Shown here one piece after another: positions 25,145 to 34,410 of a stretch of DNA of 49,316 bases (its first letter is position 1; each line of letters opens with the position of its first letter). The notes below the pieces were generated by a model. That model had not been told where the DNA came from and ran no database searches. It worked only from the letters and a program-made list of their open reading frames with translations. The translations under genes were made by a program, and so were the position numbers. This DNA comes from an uncultured Collinsella sp. Its GTDB lineage: Bacteria; Actinomycetota; Coriobacteriia; Coriobacteriales; Coriobacteriaceae. The stretch covers positions 1 through 49,316 of the forward strand of contig CATVZP010000006.1 of assembly GCA_958348565.1 (NCBI GenBank), given 5' to 3'.

Positions 25145-27589
25145 GTGAACGCCTTTGACCGCTACGCCCCGTTTATCCAAGACTTCATCTACTCCCACGA
25201 TTGGGAGAGCTTGCGCTCTATCCAGGTTGCGGCGGCAGATGCCATCTTCAACACGCAAGACAATGTGCTCCTGACGGCATCCACGGCATCTGGCAAAACC
25301 GAGGCAGCCTTCTTTCCCATCCTGACCGAGTTTTGGGAGAACCCGCCCGCGAGCGTGGGCGCCCTCTACATCGGCCCCCTCAAAGCGCTCATCAATGATC
25401 AGTTCGTCCGCCTCAACGACCTCTGCGAAGAGGCCGACATCCCCGTCTGGCACTGGCACGGCGATGTCTCGCAATCGCACAAGGCCAAGCTCATCAAAAA
25501 GCCGAGCGGCATCTTGCAGATTACGCCCGAGTCGCTCGAGGCGCTCCTGATCCATAAGCATATGGCAATCCCGCGCATGTTTTGCGACCTGCGCTATGTG
25601 GTCATCGATGAGGTCCACTCGCTCATGCGCGGCGACCGTGGCGGGCAGACACTCTGCCTTATCGAGCGTCTTTCGCGCATGGCGGGCGTACGGCCCCGGC
25701 GCATCGGTCTTTCGGCCACCATCGGGGACCCGGAACGCACGGGTGCCTTCTTGTCGCAGGGGACGGGACGCGACTGCGTCATCCCCCGCTTTGAGGAGCC
25801 GCGCCGCGTGTGGCGTATCTCCATGGAGCACTTCTACAACTCGGGTCCCCAGGCTCAGCAGCGGGGATTCATGAGCACAGGCCCTCAAGAGGCAGAAGTG
25901 CTCGCGTGCGAGCGCATCGAGGCAGCGGCATCCGCGGCGCTGCCGGCCGGTGCCCAAGACATGCGTCACAGCGGACAACTCACGCAAGAGGAGCGCCGCC
26001 AACGTCGCGAGCAGGCACGGGGCAAGGCTGCCCCCAAGGACAGTCGCACTTCCTCAGCCCCCGAGGGCGAAGTCGACATCCCGCAGGCAACCGAACAGGC
26101 ACTGCTCAACCCCACCGACACCGCACCCGACAACGCCGACCCCGGCATGGGCTACATCTTTGAACATACCCGCGGCCGCAAGTGCCTGGTCTTTGCCAAC
26201 TCGCGCGAGGAGGCAGAGGCCGTGTGCTCCATGTTGCGCAGCTACTGTGAAAGCCGGCACGAGCCAGACCGCTTCCTTATCCATCATGGCAACCTCTCGG
26301 CATCGCTGCGCGAGACGGCCGAGGAGCTCATGCGCGACGAGGAGCAGGCACAGACGACCGTCACCACCTCCACGCTGGAGCTTGGCATTGATATCGGTCG
26401 CCTGGAGCGCGCGTTCCAGATTGACGCGCCGTTTACCGTCAGCTCCTTTTTGCAGCGCATGGGGCGCACAGGCCGCCGCGATCTTCCGCCCGAGATGTGG
26501 TTTGTCATGCGCGAGGAGGAGCCCGAGCCCCGCACGATGATGCCCGAAACGATACCCTGGAAGCTTCTACAGGGCATCGCACTCGTACAACTCTATCGCG
26601 AAGAAAAGTGGGTCGAGCCACCCGAGTTCGATCGACTCCCCTACAGTCTGCTCTATCACCAGACCATGTCGACGCTCGCCAGCACCGGAGAGCTCACGCC
26701 GGCCGAACTTGCCCAACGCGTGCTCACGCTTAGTTATTTCCACCGCGTCTCGGCCGATGACTATCGCGTACTGCTGCGCCACCTCATCAAGATCGACCAC
26801 ATCCAGGTCACCGAGGGCGGTGGGCTCATCGTGGGTCTCGCGGGCGAGCGCATCATTAACAACTTTAAGTTCTACGCTGTGTTCCAGGAAAACGAAGAGT
26901 TTACCGTTCGCAGTGAATCGGCCGAGCTGGGCACGATTGTCAACCCGCCACCGCCCGGCGAGCGCATCGCCATCGCCGGACATTGCTGGATTGTCGAAGA
27001 AGTGGACTGGAAGCGCCATACCGTCTTTGCCACGCAGGTCAAAGGCCGGGTGCCGGCCTACTTTGGCGACTGCCCCGGCGACATTAACACGGATGTGCTC
27101 GAGCGCATGCGCAAGGCGCTCAACGAGCACGCGGCATATCCGTACCTTATGGGTAACGCACGGGCTCGCTTGGCGCAGGCTCGTCATACCGCCGAGATTT
27201 CGGGCGCGGGAACTAAGCCGCTCATCAACCTGGGTGGCGACACTTGGGTGCTCTTCCCCTGGTTGGGCAGCTACGCCTTTTTGGCACTCGAGCGCATGCT
27301 CAAGATTAAATGCGCCGCGGAGCTTGGCCTTCGCGGGCTCGATCCGTCGCGTCCATACTTTATGCAGTTTAAGATGAAGGCCGACGAGGAGACGTTCTTT
27401 GAGGTGCTCGCAGCCGAGGCCGAAAAGGACTTCGACCCCATCGAGCTCGTCTATCCCGGCGAGGTGCCTTATTTTGATCGCTACGACGAGTACGTTCCCG
27501 AGGAGCTCGTGCGCAAAGGCTTCGCCGAAGGCGTGCTCGACATCGAGGGCATGAAGCAGCGCGTCCTCAGCTGGCGCGACCACGCCTAA
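25145..27589 (+). CDS. Large SF2 DEAD/DEAH helicase (BrxHI/Lhr-like)
   Basis: An 814-residue superfamily 2 helicase. A Q-motif-like SLRSIQ (residues 22-27), Walker A TASTASGKT (44-52), DEVH (155-158), SAT (190-192) and, in the second RecA domain, STLELGIDIG and QRMGRTGRR are visible. Between the RecA domains lies a charged, low-complexity insertion (residues ~240-320). About 330 C-terminal residues form the Lhr-like extension. The GTG at 25145 is preceded by GAGGAGG; the ATG at 25079 gives an implausible N-terminus. The architecture is like helicases paired with BrxD in type 2 BREX. It most likely unwinds or translocates on DNA with its two operon partners. Confidence 0.88.
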   Translation: MNAFDRYAPFIQDFIYSHDWESLRSIQVAAADAIFNTQDNVLLTASTASGKTEAAFFPILTEFWENPPASVGALYIGPLKALINDQFVRLNDLCEEADIPVWHWHGDVSQSHKAKLIKKPSGILQITPESLEALLIHKHMAIPRMFCDLRYVVIDEVHSLMRGDRGGQTLCLIERLSRMAGVRPRRIGLSATIGDPERTGAFLSQGTGRDCVIPRFEEPRRVWRISMEHFYNSGPQAQQRGFMSTGPQEAEVLACERIEAAASAALPAGAQDMRHSGQLTQEERRQRREQARGKAAPKDSRTSSAPEGEVDIPQATEQALLNPTDTAPDNADPGMGYIFEHTRGRKCLVFANSREEAEAVCSMLRSYCESRHEPDRFLIHHGNLSASLRETAEELMRDEEQAQTTVTTSTLELGIDIGRLERAFQIDAPFTVSSFLQRMGRTGRRDLPPEMWFVMREEEPEPRTMMPETIPWKLLQGIALVQLYREEKWVEPPEFDRLPYSLLYHQTMSTLASTGELTPAELAQRVLTLSYFHRVSADDYRVLLRHLIKIDHIQVTEGGGLIVGLAGERIINNFKFYAVFQENEEFTVRSESAELGTIVNPPPPGERIAIAGHCWIVEEVDWKRHTVFATQVKGRVPAYFGDCPGDINTDVLERMRKALNEHAAYPYLMGNARARLAQARHTAEISGAGTKPLINLGGDTWVLFPWLGSYAFLALERMLKIKCAAELGLRGLDPSRPYFMQFKMKADEETFFEVLAAEAEKDFDPIELVYPGEVPYFDRYDEYVPEELVRKGFAEGVLDIEGMKQRVLSWRDHA

Positions 27590-27615
27590 GACCAGTCTTT
27601 TTGGGACGGAGAGAC

Positions 27616-28494
27616 TTACTTGTCGTGAAGGACGGTGCCGAGGAAGTCGGTGTCGAAGGGCACGGCTTCGGCAAAGGCGTAGTCGCCGTCGCTGGCGATA
27701 AGCAGGTAGTTCTCCTCGCCGCCGAACTCCGCATCGCCACATGGGACCACCCAGGCATGGGCGAATACCTCGAGTGCCGTGGCAGCGCAGTCGCGCAGGA
27801 ACGTCACGTCGCTCCCCTCGTTTGCGCTCACGATATTGGCAACGTAGATACCCCCGGGGTTCAGGCCGCCTCGCACCAAACGCAATGCCTCAACCGTCGC
27901 CAGCTCGCGTACGGGCTCGGCACCGCCAAAGCAATCGCTCACGACCACGTCGTAGCGACGATGACCCACGCTCGTCACACCCAGATACGAGCGAGCCTCA
28001 GCGGTAATCACCCGCAAGCGGTCGCCCACCGCGCGCTCCAGCTCGTCCAGGTAGAACCAGCGGCGCGCCAGGCGCGTAATCTCTCCGTCATACTCGATAA
28101 CGTCCATGCGCAAGCCCTCGTGCGACATCAGCGCGAACTTGGGATAGGCAAACCCACCCCCGCCCAGCATGAGCATACGGTCGATACCGTGACCATAAGC
28201 GTCACGCATTGCGCCCTCAGTCTCAAACACATCGTCAAATGCACGATAGTACGCAAAGACCGGCTCTGCCCAACGCTCGCCAACGTAACTCGCACTTTGG
28301 TAGACCCCACCTTGCACCAAGACGCGAATCTCATCGTCGCTCTCATTGTGCGCGCGTTTTACACGCGCCAACCCATTGCGGGTTCGCGCAACCTGCAGAC
28401 AGGCAGCACGAACAGCGACAGCAGCCGCACCAAGCGCCGCGGCTCCCAGAGCAACGCCGGCAACGACGCCGGCAGAAACACTCGGCTTGTTCAT
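27616..28494 (-). CDS. Spermidine-synthase-like protein with N-terminal membrane anchor
   Basis: A 292-residue protein. Residues ~7-32 (GVVAGVALGAAALGAAAVAVRAACLQ) form a signal anchor. The rest is a class I methyltransferase fold of the spermidine synthase type: MLMLGGGGFAYPK, MDVIEYDGEITRLAR (acidic residue for the cofactor) and YDVVVSDCFGG. The DxxxGG-type signature and the missing gatekeeper loop cannot tell true aminopropyl transfer from another SAM-dependent reaction, so only the fold is assigned. It starts one base after the elp3 stop, so both are one transcript. It converges with the SF2 helicase gene. Confidence 0.78.
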   Translation of the reverse strand: MNKPSVSAGVVAGVALGAAALGAAAVAVRAACLQVARTRNGLARVKRAHNESDDEIRVLVQGGVYQSASYVGERWAEPVFAYYRAFDDVFETEGAMRDAYGHGIDRMLMLGGGGFAYPKFALMSHEGLRMDVIEYDGEITRLARRWFYLDELERAVGDRLRVITAEARSYLGVTSVGHRRYDVVVSDCFGGAEPVRELATVEALRLVRGGLNPGGIYVANIVSANEGSDVTFLRDCAATALEVFAHAWVVPCGDAEFGGEENYLLIASDGDYAFAEAVPFDTDFLGTVLHDK

Positions 28495-30399
28495 CTAGAG
28501 CTCCTTTTGCAGATAAAGGCCATGGTCATAAAATCCAAGATGGCGATAGTACTCGCGTGTGCCAATCGCGCTAATCACGTTGATACGCGCATAACCCGCA
28601 TCCCGGGCAATCTCGCACGCACGCTCCACCAGCGACCGCCCCAGCCCATGATGCTGAGCCGCCTGGCCCTGATCGCCTACACGTGCCGCCATGCCATACA
28701 CGTGCACCTCGCGAATCATCGCCTCGTCCGGTGTCGTCGGCAACTCGTCCGCGTGCGTGGCAACAAACGAATGGTCGGGCAACGACAACCGCAAAAAGCC
28801 CGCGATCTTGCCCCGCGGTGTCACCCACTGCAAAAAGCGTTCGCTCGTCACCGGTGTCTCGTATGCGACCTCATCAAGAGATAGCTCATCCAAGTCGGCA
28901 CCCGCCGTGCTGATCTCGCGATAGCGAATCTCACGCACCGTCGCACCATCACCCCGAGCAGCCAGGCGATTCTCAACGAGCTGGCGCAGGTTGGGCTTCT
29001 TGTTGCCCACCATAATGTCGTCGGAACTAAAGTCGCGGATCATGCGACTAATGCGGCAGAACGCCGGCGTCACCACGATGTCGTCGGCCAGCACATCGAG
29101 CAGCTCTTCCTCGGTATAGGGGCGCCACTCGCCGCGCTCGTAGCAGCCCACCAAACGCGAGCCCTCGATGAGCGCGCACGGGTAGACCTTGACCTCGTCG
29201 GGCATAAAAGCGCCCTCGGTCATAAAGCGCTCGTAGTCGCGCTTGTCCCCCTCGGGCGTAGCGCCCAACAAGTTGAGCATAAAGTGCGCGTGGATCTTAA
29301 AGCCAAACAGGCGCGCAAGCGAAAACGCCCGCTCGATCTGCGCCACCGAAATGCGACGCTCGTTGATATCGAGCAGGTGCTGGTCAAGGCTCTGAATACC
29401 CATCTGAATCTTGGTGCAGCCCAGGCGGCGGATAAGCGTGAGGGCCTGCGGCGTTACTGCATCGGGGCGCGTCTCGATAACGAGCCCCACCACGCGATGC
29501 TTCGCCGTCTCGTTGATGCGCTGCTGACGCTCAAGCTCCTCCATCGTTGCCGTCTGCCACTCGGCAACCTCGCCCCACGGCGTACCGGGGCCGTACAGAC
29601 GACGCACTGCGCGGTTATAGCCACCAACGACAGCATCCACACGCCCCTGCTCGTCGGCAACGCCGGCAGCAAGCTCAGCCTCGTCTGTCACAATGCCGGC
29701 AGCCCGATAGCGCTCGCGGCGCTCTGTTACCACCGGCGGCAGGGTATCGGCGGGAGCGTCATCGAGCAGGCGCCCTGCCTCGGCACGGCTGATGCCCGGA
29801 CGCGCCAACATGGGGTTTGCCGCCACGCCGGCGACGGCATCGTCATTGAGCGCACGGAAAAGCTCCGACATAAACCACGTTTGATACCCTTGCGGATAGT
29901 CGCTCCAGGTGCCACCGAGCACGATGAGCTCAATCTTGTCGGTCGCATGCCCCATCTGCGAAAGCGCGGTCAGACGAGCGCTCACCTGCAGATACGGGTC
30001 AAAGCAATTTTGCTCTGCACGGGCGCACGCCGGCTCGGCGTGCAGATAACTTTTGGGCATGCGCAGATCGTTGGGGCAAAACAGGCAATCGCCCGAGCAC
30101 GGCCAGGGCTTGGTAATGACGGTAATGGTCGCTACGCCCGAAGCCGTGCGGCGCGGCTTCATGCGTAGCACCTGCAGCAGTTGGCGTTCCAAATCGGAAT
30201 CGACATTCCACGCAGCCCACCGAGCCGGCTTCTCACGTTTGACCCGCTGGTAAAACGGCAGCAGACGGCGCTTGGCCAGATCACGCTTGTCGGCACCCTC
30301 GCGGCGCGCCTCGGCATGTATCAGTTTGACGAGCGCTTTGTCGTCCACGGTCTCGCCGCGACGCAGAGCCTCGAGTATGTTCAAGATAATCTGTTCCAT
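28495..30399 (-). CDS. Elp3: tRNA U34 radical SAM/acetyltransferase
   Basis: A 634-residue bacterial Elp3 homologue. The radical SAM part has cysteines in PCSGDCLFCPNDLRMPKSYL, the segment LIVLGGTWSDYPQGYQ, and VGLVIETRPD. The C-terminus (residues ~500-634) is a GNAT domain with VGDQGQAAQHHGLGRSLVE and YYRHLGFYDHGLYLQ. Elp3 carboxymethylates uridine at the tRNA wobble position using acetyl-CoA and SAM. In most bacteria that position is served by MnmE/MnmG, so a full-length Elp3 is unusual. The ATG at 30399 has a GGGG site. A Trm9-like methyltransferase lies 2 kb away and might act on the same nucleotide. Confidence 0.9.
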   Translation of the reverse strand: MEQIILNILEALRRGETVDDKALVKLIHAEARREGADKRDLAKRRLLPFYQRVKREKPARWAAWNVDSDLERQLLQVLRMKPRRTASGVATITVITKPWPCSGDCLFCPNDLRMPKSYLHAEPACARAEQNCFDPYLQVSARLTALSQMGHATDKIELIVLGGTWSDYPQGYQTWFMSELFRALNDDAVAGVAANPMLARPGISRAEAGRLLDDAPADTLPPVVTERRERYRAAGIVTDEAELAAGVADEQGRVDAVVGGYNRAVRRLYGPGTPWGEVAEWQTATMEELERQQRINETAKHRVVGLVIETRPDAVTPQALTLIRRLGCTKIQMGIQSLDQHLLDINERRISVAQIERAFSLARLFGFKIHAHFMLNLLGATPEGDKRDYERFMTEGAFMPDEVKVYPCALIEGSRLVGCYERGEWRPYTEEELLDVLADDIVVTPAFCRISRMIRDFSSDDIMVGNKKPNLRQLVENRLAARGDGATVREIRYREISTAGADLDELSLDEVAYETPVTSERFLQWVTPRGKIAGFLRLSLPDHSFVATHADELPTTPDEAMIREVHVYGMAARVGDQGQAAQHHGLGRSLVERACEIARDAGYARINVISAIGTREYYRHLGFYDHGLYLQKEL

Positions 30400-30410
30400 G
30401 ACCCCATTGT

Positions 30411-30450
30411 AAAGGCAAAGGCGCCGAAGCCGATCTCGGCTTCGGCGCCT
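30411..30450 (-). terminator. Terminator of the DUF4097/XRE operon
   Basis: A 13-bp perfect stem around 30420-30449 (GGCGCCGAAGCCG, loop ATCT) is followed on the minus strand by TTTGCCTTTAC. It separates the DUF4097 operon from elp3. Confidence 0.8.
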
Positions 30451-30498
30451 TCATCAAACAGCGCGTCTATATCTTCGCCTAGGCTTTCGTCTGCCTCA

Positions 30499-31398
30499 CT
30501 ACTCCGAATCAAACGACATGTCGCCCGAACCGACCTCAAAACGATACGTGGCAGACTTGTCACCGTTATCGAATTCAAGATTCAAAATGGTCTCGCCGTC
30601 GTAGCCAAGCGGAAGGAAATCGCTCTCGAAGTCGCCGCTGCCCAAGGTGAGGCTCGCCTTAAAGCCCGTCGAGTTCGGAACCGTCATCTCCACATCGCCC
30701 GAGCCCACACTCACGTCCATCGACTTCGCGGGGGCCTGGTAGAGCTCGAACGTTACATCGCCCGACCCGACCTCTGCACTAAGCGCATCAGTCACGCTGC
30801 CCGCAAACCCTACATCTCCCGCACCCAGGAAAAGGTCGAAACCATCACAGGTGACACCGGCAATCTGCAGATCACCCGAGCCCACGTGCGCGTTGATTCC
30901 CTTCAGATGCTCGGCAACACGGCGCGGCAGCTCAACCGTAACCGAGCGGTCAATTGCCTTACCGTCATCACTTCCAAACTGAGAAACCTTGAGCGTCGAG
31001 TCCTCGACGGATGCGATGTTCTGCGTCGCGGCCTTGGAGGCATCCATACCATTGGCAATGCGCCCCCGCTCGATAACGCGAGCCTTGTTGCCATCAACAA
31101 CCTTGACGTCCACCGTAGCCGCATCGATATCGAAATCGAGGTAGCGAAACTCATCAGCATCAAAGGTCGTACACGAAAGCTGCTGAGGCCGAGCGGAATA
31201 GTTACCGCTATCCAAGAGATCATCGTCGTCAAACATATCGTCAAAATCAGACAAATCGCCGGATAGAATAGCGGTCGTTCGCACCATATTGGAATGAGCC
31301 AATAGCCGCGAGGCACCAAATACAAGCCCGATGATGAGCACAAACGCTCCGATGCCAACGCCCAAGCGTACCTTGGATTCATGCGAAAGCTTCATCAT
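30499..31398 (-). CDS. DUF4097 putative adhesin-like membrane protein
   Basis: A 299-residue protein with a short N-terminus, one transmembrane helix (GIGAFVLIIGLVFGASRLL, residues ~14-32), an acidic patch (DFDDMFDDDDLLD) and an exported repeat region. The repeats of the type VGSGDLQIAGV, GAGDVGFAGSV, VGSGDVTFELY, VGSGDVEMTVP, LGSGDFESDFL and VGSGDMSFDSE are the right-handed beta-helix rungs of DUF4097. Members typically sit beside a regulator with a transmembrane region, as here; the role is unclear, possibly envelope sensing. It overlaps the upstream XRE gene by 4 bp. Confidence 0.88.
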   Translation of the reverse strand: MMKLSHESKVRLGVGIGAFVLIIGLVFGASRLLAHSNMVRTTAILSGDLSDFDDMFDDDDLLDSGNYSARPQQLSCTTFDADEFRYLDFDIDAATVDVKVVDGNKARVIERGRIANGMDASKAATQNIASVEDSTLKVSQFGSDDGKAIDRSVTVELPRRVAEHLKGINAHVGSGDLQIAGVTCDGFDLFLGAGDVGFAGSVTDALSAEVGSGDVTFELYQAPAKSMDVSVGSGDVEMTVPNSTGFKASLTLGSGDFESDFLPLGYDGETILNLEFDNGDKSATYRFEVGSGDMSFDSE

Positions 31399-32111
31399 TC
31401 ATCACCCTCTTTGGCGATCGGCTCAGCGGTGGTCGCGGTAGCCACGTCAGTATCAACTGAAGCGGAAGTATTCTGAGCCCTAGCCGCCACCGGCGTCGGA
31501 CCAACCTGAATATCTCCACGCGCCCAATCACCATCGAGCGCACGCGCCACCCAGTGATAGATGGGAATCGTGAAGAAGATCAGCGCGGCAAAGGGGCCGG
31601 CACCAAACAGGAACATCAGCAAAAAGAACAGCAGCCAGCACACGGCCCAATACGGGAACGACTGGAACGGGCCCTTCACCGGAGTCGAGCCAACTGCGCC
31701 GCCACTCGTCGCCTGCGCCGTAGCGGCATTGGCGGCCTGCGCACTCCAGCTTGCCGCTTGCGCCGCCTTGGCGGCGGCATCACTCGCCTGCGTTGCCGCC
31801 TCGGTAGCGCGCGCCGCCGCCTCATGGGTGCGAGCGCGCTCTGCTGCCTCGGCCTCGCGCTGACGGGCACGGTCCTCGTTCTCAAACTCGATATCGTCCT
31901 CGATCTCATCGCTCGGATTGAGCAGCTCGTCCAGGCTCACGCCATAGAGCTTGGCGAGCGAGATCAGGTTCTCGGTATCGGGCGAGCTCTCCGCGCGCTC
32001 CCATTTACTGACCGCCTGGCGCGACAGTCCCAGCTTTCGTGCCAGCCCTTCTTGACTAAAGCCTTTGCTGCGGCGAAGGTCGGCGAGCCGCTGCGCAGTT
32101 TCTACATTCAT
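31395..32111 (-). CDS. XRE-family regulator with membrane domain
   Basis: A 238-residue protein. Residues 1-65 are a helix-turn-helix of the XRE type (LRRSKGFSQEGLARKLGLSRQAVSKWERAESSPD). A charged, Ala-rich helical linker (residues ~75-150) follows, then two hydrophobic helices (AVCWLLFFLLMFLFGAGPF and onward). The layout suggests a membrane-tethered DNA-binding regulator controlling its own operon, including the DUF4097 gene. The start at 32111 has AGGAGGAACC upstream; the longer frame to 32282 has none. A divergent methyltransferase gene lies 267 bp away. Confidence 0.88.
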   Translation of the reverse strand: MNVETAQRLADLRRSKGFSQEGLARKLGLSRQAVSKWERAESSPDTENLISLAKLYGVSLDELLNPSDEIEDDIEFENEDRARQREAEAAERARTHEAAARATEAATQASDAAAKAAQAASWSAQAANAATAQATSGGAVGSTPVKGPFQSFPYWAVCWLLFFLLMFLFGAGPFAALIFFTIPIYHWVARALDGDWARGDIQVGPTPVAARAQNTSASVDTDVATATTAEPIAKEGDE

Positions 32112-32378
32112 GGTTCCTCCTATGTGATGCCAGCCGTGCCGCCGGACCGTTTTTGTTCTTAAGGCGCCTTGCACAGTTAAAAATCTATCCGCCACTGCCA
32201 AAAGCATGCCACCTATTCTAGTGAGATTTTTGACAACCGGCGGTTGCGGGTGCATATGAGCTGCGGAAATGTGTCCAAACAAAGCAATGACCCACGGCTC
32301 GGTTGTCCCCGTTGCGGCGTTAACGGTAGTATGGTCGTACTGTTAATTCCGCACCGCCAACGGAGGGAGTTCCGCGCC

Positions 32379-33251
32379 GTGAACCGCGATTTCGCCTCAT
32401 CGCTCATCCAGCTCAACAACACGTTCTATCGCGAGCACTCCGCCTCCTTTTCCGATACGCGCCAGGCCCCGTGGCCCGGCTGGGTGCGCACCATGGACAT
32501 CGCGCTCGGGCAGCTCGACGTCGCCACGATCGAGCATCCCGTCCGCGTCTTCGACCTCGCCTGCGGCAACATGCGATTCGAGAACTTTGCCGCCGGCGGC
32601 GCACTTGCCGCCAAGGGCGTCGACGGCGCAAACCCCTCGGCAGATGCCAGCTGCCCGTTTGAGTTCTATGGCGTCGACTCGTGCCAAGACCTGGCCATCG
32701 ATGCACGCGGTCACGCCCTGCGCATTCCCAACCTGCACTTCCAGGAACTCGATGTGCTCGACGCCCTTATGAAGCTCAACCCCGCCGAGACGCCCGACGT
32801 GCTTTTCGACGCCCCGCTCGCCGACATCTCGGTCTGCTTTGGCTTTATGCACCACGTGCCGTCGTGCGAGTATCGCGTACGCGTGCTCGACGCCCTGGTG
32901 CGTCAGACGCGCCCAGGTGGCATCATCGCCATCAGCTTTTGGGAGTTTATGAACGACGAGCGCATGGCGCGCAAGGCCGTTCGTGCCGAGGCCCGCGCCG
33001 AGCTCACCCCGCCGTTTGAGGGTTACGATTCAGCGCAGTTTGAAGCCGGCGACCACCTCATTGGCTGGCAAAACGACCGCCACGCCTACCGCTATTGCCA
33101 TCACTTTGACGATCAGCAGATCACCGACCTGGTGCGCGGCGTCCGTACGTTCTACAAGAGCGGCGAGGTCCCCGTGCGCGAGCTTGAGCGCTTCCATGCC
33201 GACGGTCGCAGCGGAGAGCTCAATCGCTATGTGATTCTCAAGCGTCTGTAG
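32379..33251 (+). CDS. Class I SAM methyltransferase, Trm9-like
   Basis: A 290-residue SAM-dependent methyltransferase. The N-terminal NNTFYREHSASFSDTRQAPWP matches, with the spacing FY-x(n)-F-S-x-T-R-x-x-P-W-P, the start of the Trm9/ALKBH8 tRNA wobble-uridine methyltransferase family. Motif I is VFDLACGNMRFENF (residues ~60-73), and motif IV and the post-I region include ICFGFMHHVPSCEYRV. The GTG at 32379 is preceded by GGAGGGAG, and the longer frame from 32244 has no site. Trm9 methylates carboxymethyluridine made by the Elongator enzyme Elp3; here Elp3 is nearby. The link is tempting but unproven, as bacterial members of this group have varied or unknown substrates. trmB follows. Confidence 0.78.
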   Translation: MNRDFASSLIQLNNTFYREHSASFSDTRQAPWPGWVRTMDIALGQLDVATIEHPVRVFDLACGNMRFENFAAGGALAAKGVDGANPSADASCPFEFYGVDSCQDLAIDARGHALRIPNLHFQELDVLDALMKLNPAETPDVLFDAPLADISVCFGFMHHVPSCEYRVRVLDALVRQTRPGGIIAISFWEFMNDERMARKAVRAEARAELTPPFEGYDSAQFEAGDHLIGWQNDRHAYRYCHHFDDQQITDLVRGVRTFYKSGEVPVRELERFHADGRSGELNRYVILKRL

Positions 33252-33371
33252 ACACTGACGACTCGCCGTCGAGCCGCGCCGCAATTTTCGGGCAAACCAT
33301 GCCCACCCCTTTTTTCAACCCATTGACGGAACGTGCAGCTATGCGTTCCACACTTATGACCAAGGAGCCTC

Positions 33372-34211
33372 ATGGGAGCCGTCCACGTTCGCACGCCTAA
33401 GAACTTTGTGCTCGAGGAGCGCCTGGAGCGCTACGCCGATGCGATTGAGACGAACCCCGAGGCCTATGCCGGAGATTGGCGTGAAGCCTGTGCGCCGGTT
33501 GGTGGCTCGTCCTTCACCCGCCTTCATCTAGATCTGGGCTGTGGCAAAGGCACCTATCTGGTTGAGCGAGCTCACCGTGAACCTGACACCCTCTTTATCG
33601 GCATGGACCAGGAGCCCATCTGCATCGCCTATGCCGCGCAGAAAATCTATGAGCAGGAACTGACCAACGCACTCGTCCTGCCCCGAGGCGCCGCATCGCT
33701 GCCGCAGCTGTTTGCCGCAGGCGAGCTCGATTCCATCACCATCAACTTTCCCACGCCGCAGCCCAAGGCCAAGTACGCCAAAAAACGACTCGTCCATGTC
33801 GACCATCTGATGCTCTACCGCTCGCTCTTTGCAGCCGGCGCTACCGTCACGCTGCGAACCGACAGCAAGCCATTGCGCGACTACGCCCTGGGGCAGTTTG
33901 CCGCGGCCGGCTACGACACGCTTTGGGTTAGTGACGACGTCCGCCGCGACCATCCCGAGCACCCCGAGACCGAATATGAATGCCGCACGCGCGAGATGGG
34001 TGCCGCCGTCTATGGCATTTGCGCCACACCCGGCGAGAAGCCTACCGAAGAGCAACTCGCAGCAGGCCGAGCGCAGGAGCAAAGCCTTGCCTGCTACCTG
34101 CCCGACAACCTCGATGAGCTCACCTACGTGCCTCTCGGCATGGAAGAGGCCGTCGAGAACTTTAAAAACCGTGCCCGCAAAGGCAAGAAGCGCCTGCCGC
34201 AGGAGTCCTAG
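33372..34211 (+). CDS. trmB: tRNA (guanine46-N7)-methyltransferase
   Basis: A 279-residue TrmB, which forms 7-methylguanosine at position 46 of tRNA. The SAM motif is LHLDLGCGKGTYLVERA, the post-I acidic residue is in FIGMDQEPICIAYAA, and the hallmark NFPTPQPKAKYAKKRLVH and the C-terminal TEYECRTREMG correspond to the RNA-binding and T/S-EYE motifs. It is about 60 residues longer than the usual 210-230 at the C-terminus, ending in a basic tail (FKNRARKGKKRLPQES). The ATG at 33372 has AAGGAG upstream. It is downstream of the Trm9-like gene, so two tRNA methyltransferases are neighbours. Confidence 0.93.
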   Translation: MGAVHVRTPKNFVLEERLERYADAIETNPEAYAGDWREACAPVGGSSFTRLHLDLGCGKGTYLVERAHREPDTLFIGMDQEPICIAYAAQKIYEQELTNALVLPRGAASLPQLFAAGELDSITINFPTPQPKAKYAKKRLVHVDHLMLYRSLFAAGATVTLRTDSKPLRDYALGQFAAAGYDTLWVSDDVRRDHPEHPETEYECRTREMGAAVYGICATPGEKPTEEQLAAGRAQEQSLACYLPDNLDELTYVPLGMEEAVENFKNRARKGKKRLPQES

Positions 34212-34287
34212 GGGGCTTCTGATGGTCGCGGCGTCAGCAAACAAGCGCAAACAAGCGCAAATAGGCGCCAGCAAACGACCGTCAAGC

Positions 34288-34410
34288 CTAAGTGAGTAGA
34301 CTTTTTTGCAATAGCCAAGCACAACCCGAATAACGAAAACTAAAACCGCAGGTAGATCCCTTGCACAAAAGCCATGTGCTCGCGATATCGCAAAAAGTCT
34401 ACTCACTTAG
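34288..34410 (+). repeat. MITE-like inverted-repeat element, copy 1
   Basis: A 123-bp element bounded by CTAAGTGAGTAGAC on the left and its exact complement on the right. The matching ends extend by about 20 bp, including a T run. The middle contains CCGCAGGTAGAT. Copies 2 (44306) and 3 (45741) have the same ends, length and central motif in the same orientation. It occupies part of the 320-bp gap between trmB and the Ski2-like helicase; a short stretch of tandem AAACAAGCGC repeats precedes it (about 34241). The rest of the gap holds only the helicase leader. Confidence 0.85.

Noticed and set aside
21986..27589. Complete BREX system
   Set aside because: No PglX methylase, PglZ phosphatase, PglY/BrxC or PglW is in the window; only BrxD-like and helicase genes are present.
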